A stretch of 37,678 nt of DNA from Bacillota bacterium (lineage in GTDB: Bacteria > Bacillota > Dethiobacteria > DTU022 > UBA8154): positions 1 through 37,678 of the forward strand of contig JAUSPO010000083.1 of assembly GCA_030656575.1 (NCBI GenBank). The letters are read 5' to 3'. Below are positions 8,538 to 15,652 of this stretch, in pieces. The translations under genes were made by a program, and so were the position numbers. The stretch's first letter is position 1. Each line of letters opens with the position of its first letter. The notes under the pieces were generated by a model, which was given only the letters and a program-made list of their open reading frames with translations, ran no database searches and was not told where the DNA came from.

Positions 8538-8564
8538 TCCCGTCTTAAGACGGGATTTTTTTTT
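8538..8564 (+). terminator. Rho-independent terminator after the redox operon
   Basis: A perfect 7-bp stem TCCCGTC/GACGGGA (8538-8544 with 8549-8555) has loop TTAA and is followed by nine T residues (8556-8564). It closes the transcript of the 3522-8323 cluster before cinA. Confidence 0.85.
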
Positions 8565-8639
8565 AGGAGTCCTATTTTAATAAATGTGATAATATTATAC
8601 TGTATTTAGAATTTCCGTGAAGGTGAGGGAGAAATTATT

Positions 8640-9902
8640 ATGAAATGTGAAATAATTGCCGTCGGGACTGAGCTTCTTATGGGTCAGATTATTAACACAA
8701 ATGCCAGGGATATAGCTAAAGAACTTTTATCTTTGGGAGTTGGTGTTTATTACCAGACGGTCGTGGGCGATAATGAAGAGAGGCTTAGCAATGTTTTCAA
8801 GGATGCGTTGGGTAGGGCGGATTTGATTATCCTGACAGGAGGATTGGGCCCTACTGATGATGATATAACCCGTGAAACAGCAGCAAAGGTTCTGGGACTT
8901 CCTCTTGAAAAAAGTCTAATCTGGGAGAAACGGCTGGAGGAATTTTTTAGCCGTTTTAACAGGCCGATGGTTGAAATAAATTTCAGGCAGGCCATGGTTC
9001 CCCGGGGCGGAAAGCTTCTCCTCAATGACAGGGGCACGGCGCCGGGAATCTATCTTGAAGCAGAGGGCAGAGTTATTATCTTACTGCCCGGGCCTCCCAA
9101 GGAGATGCTGCCTATGTTTAAGGAGCAGGCCATTCCCCTGCTTCGTGATAAACTGCAGGGAAATGAAAATTTGGCTGTACTGCAGTCCAAAACATTACGC
9201 GTTATGGGCCTTGGTGAATCGGCTATGGTGGAAATGATCAGGCCGTTACTGGAAAACCAGGGGAATCCCACTATTGCTCCCCTTGCAAAAGGCGCAGAGG
9301 CGCACCTGCGCATTACAGCAAGGAGCAGTTCTCCACAGGAAGCTGAAGAATTAATTTCAACTGTGGCGGCTGAGATCAGGAATGTTTTGGGAGATTATGT
9401 CTACGGAGAAGATGAGGAAAACCTGGAGTTTGTTGTAGCAAAGCTTCTTTGGAAAAATGGTAAAACACTTGCTTTGGCAGAGTCATGCAGTGGAGGGCTT
9501 TTAAGTCATCGTCTTACCAATATTCCTGACAGTTCCAGGTTTCTGTTGGCAGGATTGGTTACTTACAGTAATGAAGCCAAAATAAATCTTCTTGGTATAG
9601 AGCCCGGTGTTATTGATGCTGTGGGCGCTGTCAGCGCTGAAGTCGCGGAAAAAATGGCTGCGGGAGTACGCCGTCTTTGTAATGCTGATATTGGCCTTAG
9701 TATAACCGGGATAGCGGGACCGGGAGGGGCTGTTCCAGGAAAGCCTCTAGGACTGACCTATCTGTCACTGGATGCGGATAATCTGAAGTTTACCAACAGG
9801 TATGAATTTTGGGGGAGCCGTCTCGAGATTAAAGAGAGAGCTTCGCAGGTAGCGCTTAATCTTTTAAGGCTCTACCTCCTTGGAATGTTGAAATCAACTT
9901 AA
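8640..9902 (+). CDS. cinA: CinA, competence/damage-inducible protein, NMN amidohydrolase
   Basis: A 420-residue two-domain CinA. The N-terminal molybdopterin-binding-like domain (about 1-170) starts KCEIIAVGTELLMGQIINTN and has LTGGLGPTDDDITRE and LLPGPPKEM. The C-terminal nicotinamide mononucleotide deamidase domain (about 255-415) has LALAESCSGGLLSHRLT, VTYSNEAK and GLSITGIAGPGG. The C-terminal domain of this family converts NMN to NaMN to recycle pyridine nucleotides; the N-terminal domain is linked to ADP-ribose pyrophosphatase activity in some members. Length is normal for the family. GGTGAGGGAG lies just upstream of the ATG. Its last 4 bases overlap the convergent sigI gene. Confidence 0.93.
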   Translation: MKCEIIAVGTELLMGQIINTNARDIAKELLSLGVGVYYQTVVGDNEERLSNVFKDALGRADLIILTGGLGPTDDDITRETAAKVLGLPLEKSLIWEKRLEEFFSRFNRPMVEINFRQAMVPRGGKLLLNDRGTAPGIYLEAEGRVIILLPGPPKEMLPMFKEQAIPLLRDKLQGNENLAVLQSKTLRVMGLGESAMVEMIRPLLENQGNPTIAPLAKGAEAHLRITARSSSPQEAEELISTVAAEIRNVLGDYVYGEDEENLEFVVAKLLWKNGKTLALAESCSGGLLSHRLTNIPDSSRFLLAGLVTYSNEAKINLLGIEPGVIDAVGAVSAEVAEKMAAGVRRLCNADIGLSITGIAGPGGAVPGKPLGLTYLSLDADNLKFTNRYEFWGSRLEIKERASQVALNLLRLYLLGMLKST

Positions 9903-10612
9903 TCATCCCAAACAGTTGAATCCCAGATGTATTCTACCAAGCCTGCCGTTTCTTCCTGGGTTAATATTATCAATAATGAGAGGATGTATTTGCGCCATTT
10001 TTCAAGTATTTTGCTGCCGGTTTGTGTAAGAAGCTGAATTCTTTTTGCCGGCAGTTTCTTATTCTTATAAATATCTTCCATGATCTCTGGGTCATGTGCA
10101 ATTTTAAGGGCTATCTTTTTTAAATTATCCCTTGTGTCTTTATGACTGGGTGAATTCCTGGCCAGATCATCAAGAGTCAGACCAAATTGAGCGATAATAT
10201 CTTTAAAGTGATCAATTTCAAAGGCTCTGTCTCTGTTTTCCACTTCCTGAAGGTAGCTGTTCCATGATGCTGCAATTTCTCCGGGGGCATAAGTTTCCCC
10301 CCGGTTTTCCTTAATGAGGGGAAGTGCATTGTGCCTCTCCTCGTGTCTGAAATAATCTATTAAACTGTTTTTCATTAGAACCCTGGCGTAGCTGAGGAAT
10401 TTTGAATCAGCGTCAGGATCGTAGTTATTTATTGCCTTATTAAAGGCGATTAAAGCAATACTTAATTCATCATCATTTTCCCAGTTTAGTAGGGCTTTAC
10501 AGATAAATGAAGCATATTTATGTATAAAATTTTTCTGAGATGATAGAAGGTCTTCTCTCAGCTGCCGGTTTCCCTGCTGTATTTCCCTTATGGCAGCTTC
10601 AATATTCAGCAA
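9899..10612 (-). CDS. sigI: SigI-type RNA polymerase sigma factor
   Basis: About 237 residues resembling SigI of Bacillus and Clostridium. Region 2 includes NDDELSIALIAFNKAINNYDP and FLSYARVLMKNSLIDYFRHEERH, where the core-binding and -10-recognition helices lie. The C-terminal part (LPAKRIQLLTQTGSKILEKWRKYILSL) is the SigI-specific DNA-binding region. SigI factors serve heat or cell-envelope stress, and in cellulolytic clostridia polysaccharide sensing, usually beside a membrane anti-sigma gene rsgI. No rsgI is present here; the next genes are a gamma-carbonic anhydrase and cinA. The start is TTG at 10612 with GGAGTGATGGG immediately upstream. The gene lies 39 nt downstream of the carbonic anhydrase on the same strand, so the two may share a transcript. 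Confidence 0.85.
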   Translation of the reverse strand: MLNIEAAIREIQQGNRQLREDLLSSQKNFIHKYASFICKALLNWENDDELSIALIAFNKAINNYDPDADSKFLSYARVLMKNSLIDYFRHEERHNALPLIKENRGETYAPGEIAASWNSYLQEVENRDRAFEIDHFKDIIAQFGLTLDDLARNSPSHKDTRDNLKKIALKIAHDPEIMEDIYKNKKLPAKRIQLLTQTGSKILEKWRKYILSLLIILTQEETAGLVEYIWDSTVWDD

Positions 10613-10651
10613 TTCCCATCACTCCAGTCGTAATATACAGGACAACTGCTA

Positions 10652-11221
10652 TTAATCGCTTTCATTTTCCTCTTCCTCTTCCTCTTCCTCTTCCTCTACT
10701 ACACCAATACCCTCTTTTAAATACTCATCCCGTAAAAGGTGGTATATTTCGGCTCCTTGCTTCACATACCAAAGTGCGGTGCCGGAGATTTCCTTTTTAA
10801 CTTCTGCAGGTGTTCCTGCGGCTAAATGCCGTGGGGGTATTACGGCATTATCTCCTACCACGCTTCCGGCCGCAACAATCGATTCTTCACCCACCTGGGC
10901 AAAATCCAGAACTACGGAGTTAATACCTACAATTGCTCCTTTTCCGATTGTGCAGTCGTGCAGGATGGCACCATGACCAATCGTTGCGTTCTCCCCGATA
11001 ACAGCCTGGCTGCCGAATAGTTTCAGGTGGACAACGCAGTTATCCTGTACATTGGCGCCTTTTTTTACCAATATTGAACCCATATCTGCCCGTAAAACTG
11101 CGCCGAACCAGATACTTGCCCCGTCTTCCACAATAACATCACCCACAAGTACTGCAGTTGGTGCTACAAAAGCTTTGCTGGAGACACGCGGTTTTTTATT
11201 ATTATACGGTACCAAAATCAT
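10652..11221 (-). CDS. Gamma-carbonic anhydrase family protein
   Basis: A 189-residue left-handed beta-helix protein built of hexapeptide repeats. Three probable zinc histidines fit the family pattern: one in NCVVHLKLFG, and two in GHGAILHDC (GHxxxxH). Family members either hydrate CO2 or have unknown acyl/CO2-related roles (YrdA, PaaY, CamH types), so catalytic activity is likely but not certain. The C terminus is odd: after about residue 174 it becomes almost pure glutamate, encoded by a GAAGAG microsatellite (about 10663-10698 on the plus strand). That tail is not part of the fold and may vary in length between strains. Confidence 0.88.
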   Translation of the reverse strand: MILVPYNNKKPRVSSKAFVAPTAVLVGDVIVEDGASIWFGAVLRADMGSILVKKGANVQDNCVVHLKLFGSQAVIGENATIGHGAILHDCTIGKGAIVGINSVVLDFAQVGEESIVAAGSVVGDNAVIPPRHLAAGTPAEVKKEISGTALWYVKQGAEIYHLLRDEYLKEGIGVVEEEEEEEEEENESD

Positions 11222-11491
11222 TTTTCCCGGCCATTACTCTACAGCAATGGCCTAACCTCCCCTCAGACTATCTTTCTAGATAATATTTCCGCTCATTTAC
11301 ATAATACTAATTCGCTTTTGATTCTTTAATTCCTTTTGAACGGCTTCTAAAAGACTTAAAGAATGAAAGGAGCCCAAAAAGTGAAAAAATCTTTTATTTA
11401 GCAGGAAAAATGTTCTCGAAGGAAGAATTAATATACAGAAAGATCCGGAGGTTAGTGTTTATATGAGAATAAATAAAAAGGAGCTGGAAAG

Positions 11492-13564
11492 ATGTCTAAC
11501 AACGGCAGCGAATTAAAAGAGGGTTCTCTCGGCTTACCCCCTTGTCAGGCGGCTTGCCCTATTCATCAGGAAGTACGGGAATATTTACGTTTGATTGCTA
11601 TAGGAGATTTTGATCGTTCACTGGAGGTTATCAAAAGAACAAGCCCTCTTTCCTCGGTATGCGGAACCATCTGTGCCCACCATTGTGAAGATGAGTGCAG
11701 GCGTCAAAACGTGGATGAACCTCTTTCTATTAGAGGCTTGAAGAGGACTGCGGTGGAGTTTGGCCAGGCAGATTTTGCAGCCCCTGCTGTGGTAGATCCC
11801 AATAAAAAGGTGGCTGTGATCGGTTCAGGACCTGCAGGCCTTATTGCGGCTTTCGACCTGATTAGCCAGGGCTGTCCTGTTACTATTTTTGAACGTGAGG
11901 ATTACCTGGGTGGTGCACCCCGTAATTTTATTCCCACTTATCGGCTTCCCGATGAAACTGTTGATCGGGACATTGACAACCTTAAGAAAATTGGTGTGGA
12001 GTTTAAAACGGGGATGGAATTCGGCACTGACTTCGGTTTGGAAGATCTTCGAAAAGAAGGTTTTAAGGCTATACTTATTGCCGTAGGGCTTACAGCAAGC
12101 CGCGGTTTACCTATTCCCGGGGCGGATCATGGTGATGTGCTTTTAGCCCTGGAGTTTTTAAAAGCTGCCAAGAGAGACAACTTCAGGCTTGACGGGCGTG
12201 AAGTGGTTGTCATTGGAGGCGGTAACGTGGCTATGGACGTAGCCCGCTCTGCAGTTCGCTGTGGTGCGGCCAAGGTAAGGCTTGTCTGCCTTGAGTCGGA
12301 CGAAGAAATGCCTGCTTTTTCCTGGGAGATTGAAGAGGCCAAGGAAGAAGGAGTTGAGTTTAACTGTTCATGGGGCCCCAATGCTATTAGAATTGAGAAC
12401 GGCGGTATTGCCGGGCTCGAGGTAAAAGAATGTTCCTGCGTTTTTGACGATTCGGGAAGATTTAACCCTTCCTATAATGAAAATAATGTAACTCTTGTCC
12501 CTGGAAATACGGTTATTTTTGCCATCGGTCAGGGTTCTGATTTGGATGCGGTTAAGAAAACTGAGGTTCCGTGTGATGGAGGGCGCCTGGTCTTTGACCC
12601 CACCACAATGAAAACTCCGTTGGATGGAGTCTTTGCATGTGGAGAAATAGTTGCAGGGCCCAGCACCGCCGTAAAGGCTATGGCTAATGCCAGGATAGCG
12701 GCTATGGCCATCTTTAACTACCTTGAAGGGAAGCCTTTCCTCAGCTCCATGGTAGAAAATGAGCAGGCTCTTCCTGAACTGGCTTCTGATGTTGCAGAAA
12801 ACGTGAAGAAAATTGCCCGTTATGAAATTCCTATCTTGAATCCTGAAGAGCGGTCAAACAATTTCCTTCCCGTGGAAAAAGGCTATACCATGGCCATGGC
12901 TGTCTGGGAAAGCCGCCGCTGCCTGGGCTGCGCCGCCGGCGCACAGAGGATAGTGGAAAAATGTGCCGACTGTCTTACCTGTTTGCGCACATGCCCTTAC
13001 AATGTGCCTGTGGTAAGTGAGCAGGGCGACCTCATGATCCGCGATCACCAGTGCCAGGCCTGCGGCCTTTGCGTTACTGTATGCCCCAACCTGGCTATTG
13101 AATTCAGAGCCCCATATATCGCAGAGGCAGAAGCACAGCTCGAGCCTGTGGTTAATAAATTAATGGCTTCCAGGAATGGGGCACCTGCAGTTCTGGTTTT
13201 ATCCTGCGGCCTGGGCGCTTATGCTCTGCCGGAGTTTCTCAAGAGTAAACCTGCAAACGTGGAAGTTGTTAAGTTTCCCTGTATTTCCAAGATAGATACA
13301 ACCCATATTCTTAAAGCTTTCCAGTTGGGAGCTGACGGAGTGGTTCTGGCGGGCTGTGCAGAAGGTGAAACAGAGGACTGCCCCTTCCAGAAAACCATGT
13401 TCTGGGCAGGCAATCGTGTAAACCGTGTCAAGTCAATACTCAAGGATGTTGGTATTGAAGAGGACCGCCTTGCCCTTTGCAGTTTTACACCGGATCAAGT
13501 CGCTAATTTTGGCGAAGCTGCCGGTGAGGTTCTTGCAAAAATGAAAGAACTCGGCAAACGCTAA
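11492..13564 (+). CDS. GltD-like flavoprotein fused to ferredoxin and FlpD/MvhD domains
   Basis: A 690-residue multidomain electron-transfer protein. Order: an N-terminal Cys-rich domain of the glutamate synthase small subunit type (CQAACP at about 19; CGTICAHHCEDEC at about 56-68); an FAD Rossmann motif VIGSGPAGL (near 110); an NAD(P)H Rossmann motif VIGGGNVAMD (near 247); a second FAD segment DGVFACGEI; two ferredoxin motifs CADCLTCLRTCP (near 491) and CQACGLCVTVCP (near 521); and a C-terminal FlpD/MvhD-like domain (about 565-690) with LSCGLGAYALPE, FPCISKID and GCAEGETEDC. MvhD proteins pass electrons to heterodisulfide-reductase-like complexes, so this fusion could couple NAD(P)H to an Hdr-type or diaphorase partner. 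No hdr gene lies nearby. ATG at 11492 has AAAGGAG upstream. It is the only gene of its transcript. Confidence 0.88.
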   Translation: MSNNGSELKEGSLGLPPCQAACPIHQEVREYLRLIAIGDFDRSLEVIKRTSPLSSVCGTICAHHCEDECRRQNVDEPLSIRGLKRTAVEFGQADFAAPAVVDPNKKVAVIGSGPAGLIAAFDLISQGCPVTIFEREDYLGGAPRNFIPTYRLPDETVDRDIDNLKKIGVEFKTGMEFGTDFGLEDLRKEGFKAILIAVGLTASRGLPIPGADHGDVLLALEFLKAAKRDNFRLDGREVVVIGGGNVAMDVARSAVRCGAAKVRLVCLESDEEMPAFSWEIEEAKEEGVEFNCSWGPNAIRIENGGIAGLEVKECSCVFDDSGRFNPSYNENNVTLVPGNTVIFAIGQGSDLDAVKKTEVPCDGGRLVFDPTTMKTPLDGVFACGEIVAGPSTAVKAMANARIAAMAIFNYLEGKPFLSSMVENEQALPELASDVAENVKKIARYEIPILNPEERSNNFLPVEKGYTMAMAVWESRRCLGCAAGAQRIVEKCADCLTCLRTCPYNVPVVSEQGDLMIRDHQCQACGLCVTVCPNLAIEFRAPYIAEAEAQLEPVVNKLMASRNGAPAVLVLSCGLGAYALPEFLKSKPANVEVVKFPCISKIDTTHILKAFQLGADGVVLAGCAEGETEDCPFQKTMFWAGNRVNRVKSILKDVGIEEDRLALCSFTPDQVANFGEAAGEVLAKMKELGKR

Positions 13565-13567
13565 GAT

Positions 13568-13620
13568 CAGTAACATCAGTAACATCGTAACATCAGTAAC
13601 ATCAGTAACATCAGTAACAT
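13568..13620. repeat. Six tandem copies of a 9-bp unit
   Basis: The unit CAGTAACAT is repeated six times, starting 3 nt after the stop codon of the flavoprotein gene. The third copy (13586-13593) lacks one base. The array lies between the stop codon and the terminator, so copy number could change without harming the protein. Confidence 0.9.
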
Positions 13621-13680
13621 TAGCAAACCTGTTTAAGTATAAAAAAGCTTACCAGCTGTCCTTTGATTGTCTGATTGTAA

Positions 13681-13712
13681 AACCGGAAGGAATAACCGCC
13701 TTCCGGTTTTTT
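13681..13712 (+). terminator. Rho-independent terminator after the GltD-FlpD gene
   Basis: A perfect 10-bp stem AACCGGAAGG/CCTTCCGGTT (13681-13690 with 13699-13708) with an 8-nt loop runs into TTTT and TTG. It lies 117 nt beyond the stop codon, past the tandem repeat. Confidence 0.85.
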
Positions 13713-13753
13713 GCTGTGCTTCCCCGGGCATGGCCAAGGCACACACAGACACA

Positions 13754-13779
13754 CAGACACGGGGACGGTTCTTCTGTCT
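13754..13779 (+). repeat. Dispersed GGGGACGGTTC repeat, copy 1
   Basis: This 26-bp segment (core ACACGGGGACGGTTCTTC) is matched base for base, in reverse orientation, at 17008-17033. It is flanked by CA-rich sequence (ACACACAGACACACAGAC). CAGAC at the left and GTCTG at the right can pair, giving a weak hairpin. The same core occurs in the inverted repeat at 8405-8477. Confidence 0.85.
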
Positions 13780-13935
13780 GCACGACACACACAGGCATAG
13801 CAATTAATAGGAAACAATATTAATAAATAATCAATAGTTCGTTAATTCACTAACAAACGATAAAAATTAACAGTTGATAATCGTAACTAATAAGTTGAAG
13901 TAAATATTCTTTTAGGCAGGGTTGTAGCTGTTGCT

Positions 13936-14133
13936 ATGACCGAGTACGGCGGAGACGGCACTGCAAAGACCAGGGAAGATTATGACTTTGAGCCATGGCA
14001 TACAGCTTTGGATGAACTGCCCGCTTCAGTAATAGAAAAACAATCAGCTGACGTGGATGTTATAACAGGAGCTACCGGTACCAGCAACAAATTCATTCAA
14101 GCTGTGGAAAGAGCCCTGGAGCAGGCATTATAG
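13936..14133 (+). pseudogene. FMN-binding domain protein, C-terminal remnant
   Basis: Only 65 residues from an ATG at 13936; the frame is open from 13894 but has no earlier usable start. The end, DVITGATGTSNKFIQAVERAL, is the hallmark of FMN-binding (FMN_bind/NqrC-like) domains, where FMN is attached to a Thr of the SGATxTS motif. The upstream in-frame codons RVVAVAMTEYGGDG look like the strand that normally precedes this region, but the first half of the domain is missing and no clear ribosome site is present. It is most likely a decayed gene. A short expressed FMN-carrier is a weaker alternative. Confidence 0.6.
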
Positions 14134-14202
14134 TACTGGTTAATAGAATCTGCATATAAGCATAAATATTTAGATAGAGAAGGAATAACTTAATAATTGT
14201 TA

Positions 14203-14286
14203 GAATAATTAAGGAAGACAGTAGAACCTTCCCTGTGGCGCAGTTTTCATAGGGGAAGGGGCTTCCCTGTTCTTCCTTAATTATTC
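14203..14286. repeat. 84-bp inverted repeat upstream of ccdA
   Basis: Arms 14203-14221 and 14267-14286 pair over 19 bp with one bulged base (core AATAATTAAGGAAGA). The 45-nt interior contains a second hairpin GGGAAG/CTTCCC (about 14253-14267). It ends 30 nt before the ccdA start codon. It has no T-run, so it is not a standard terminator. A miniature inverted-repeat element or a structured 5' leader are both possible. Confidence 0.7.
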
Positions 14287-14316
14287 AACGACTTGCTTTG
14301 GTTTGGAGGAGCACAA

Positions 14317-15024
14317 ATGTCCATAACGGATCTTAATATGGGTATCGCCTTTGTGGCAGGCCTTATTTCTTTCTTTTCACCCTGTGTTCTTCCCCTGGTT
14401 CCTGCCTATCTAGCCTCAATGGGTGCCCAGTTAGGCGTTCAGGAGAAAGGGCAAGAGGTAGTATTAAAAGGGCGTATTTTACTGATGACGCTTGCTTTTA
14501 TCATCGGGTTCACCGTTGTGTTTATTTTACTGGGAGTCTCCTTTGGCCTGATTGGAAATTTTTTATATGAATACAGGGTTCTTCTGAACCGCATTGGAGG
14601 AGTTGTGGTATTTGCTTTTGGCCTCAAACAGCTTGGAGTCCTCAGGATTTCGTTTTTGGAACGCAGTTTTGGCGGGATATGGAAAGCGCCTTCAAGCAGA
14701 GGTTTCTTTAGTCTATTTATATTGGGGATGATTTTTTCCCTGGGTTGGAGCCCCTGTGCAGGACCAGTCCTGGCCAGTATCCTGCTCCTGGCTATGGGGT
14801 CCGGAAGCCCATCTGCTGCGGCATTTTATCTTTTTGCCTACTCCATGGGATTGGCCCTGCCTTTTATAATGATGGCTGTTTTTTGGGAAAGGATTCTTGT
14901 CAGATTAAAGAAACTGCACCGCTATTTACCTCTTTTTACAGCCTTAAGCGCAGTACTATTATTAATTTTGGGGGTTATGCTCTTCAGCGGATTGTTTTTG
15001 AAGATAGCAGCCCTTCTAGTTTAG
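14317..15024 (+). CDS. ccdA: CcdA/DsbD-type thiol-disulfide transmembrane protein
   Basis: A 235-residue membrane protein with six hydrophobic segments that carries reducing equivalents from cytoplasmic thioredoxin across the membrane. The two redox cysteines sit in the family motifs FFSPCVLPLVP (C23) and GWSPCAGP (about C148). ATG at 14317 is preferred over an in-frame TTG 24 nt earlier because GGAGGAG lies 7 nt upstream of it. The next gene, 58 nt on, is a secreted thioredoxin-like lipoprotein, the natural partner of CcdA. Such pairs serve cytochrome c maturation or extracytoplasmic protein reduction; no cytochrome gene is visible here. Confidence 0.9.
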   Translation: MSITDLNMGIAFVAGLISFFSPCVLPLVPAYLASMGAQLGVQEKGQEVVLKGRILLMTLAFIIGFTVVFILLGVSFGLIGNFLYEYRVLLNRIGGVVVFAFGLKQLGVLRISFLERSFGGIWKAPSSRGFFSLFILGMIFSLGWSPCAGPVLASILLLAMGSGSPSAAAFYLFAYSMGLALPFIMMAVFWERILVRLKKLHRYLPLFTALSAVLLLILGVMLFSGLFLKIAALLV

Positions 15025-15082
15025 ATGCTGAGGCCGTGGAGGTTGGTTGAGGGTAATAAGAATACTTATATGAGGTGACATT

Positions 15083-15625
15083 GTGTTTATAAAAAAGAAC
15101 AAGTCTATTATTATACCAGTTTTTTTCGTTTTCCTGTTGGTTTTGGCTTTTTTGATTCCGGGTTGTTCAAAACCAAAACCGGATGGTAATTTGGCAGAGG
15201 ATACTGCTCCAAATATAGGTGCGCTGGCTCCTGAGTTTGTATTAAAAGATCTTGAAGGGAATGAGCATAAACTAAGCGATTTTAAGGGTAATGTGGTAAT
15301 TGTTAATTTCTGGACAACATGGTGCCGTTACTGTTTAGTTGAGATGCCATACCTTGAAAATCTCCATATATCGCAGGAAGATGTGACTGTTATTGCGGTA
15401 AATGTGAATGAAAGCAGAAGCGATGTTCAAGCATTTATAGTGGAGCAAGGATTTTCTTTTCCCGTTTTACTGGATCTCGAAGGGGAAGTATCTTCAAATT
15501 ACAGGATCCGAGCATATCCTACCACTTTTGCCATCAGCCCGGAGGGGATCATCTCTTCCATTAAGGTTGGCGCTTTTGATGCCGCTGGCCTGAAGCAGCT
15601 CGTAGAAAGTGCCCGTAACAACTAG
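15083..15625 (+). CDS. TlpA/ResA-like thioredoxin-fold lipoprotein
   Basis: A 180-residue extracytoplasmic thiol-disulfide oxidoreductase. A basic start and hydrophobic helix (about 8-25) lead to the lipobox IPGC with Cys28, so the protein should be lipid-anchored to the outer face of the membrane. The AhpC/TSA-type thioredoxin domain covers about 43-178. The active site is WTTWCRYC (C81, C84) and the cis-Pro loop is AYPTTF. The start is GTG at 15083 with GAGGTGAC upstream. It probably receives electrons from the CcdA protein encoded just upstream and reduces secreted or heme-binding substrates. Confidence 0.9.
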   Translation: MFIKKNKSIIIPVFFVFLLVLAFLIPGCSKPKPDGNLAEDTAPNIGALAPEFVLKDLEGNEHKLSDFKGNVVIVNFWTTWCRYCLVEMPYLENLHISQEDVTVIAVNVNESRSDVQAFIVEQGFSFPVLLDLEGEVSSNYRIRAYPTTFAISPEGIISSIKVGAFDAAGLKQLVESARNN

Positions 15626-15652
15626 AAAAAAGATAAAGGACAGGTAAGTATC

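Noticed and set aside
8323-8580. 85-codon open frame with GTG start overlapping the GltB-like stop codon
   Set aside because: It runs through the 8405-8477 inverted repeat and the terminator at 8538-8564 and has no recognisable domain; it is a chance frame through a repeat.
11390-11425. Sigma-H-like promoter (GCAGGAAAA ... TCGAAG) before the GltD-FlpD gene
   Set aside because: The spacing between the two elements is about 6 nt, much shorter than the 11-12 nt expected, and the -10 lacks the final T.
13620-13817. 65-codon minus-strand open frame
   Set aside because: It covers the terminator and the dispersed repeat and encodes low-complexity Cys/Pro-rich sequence without a ribosome site.
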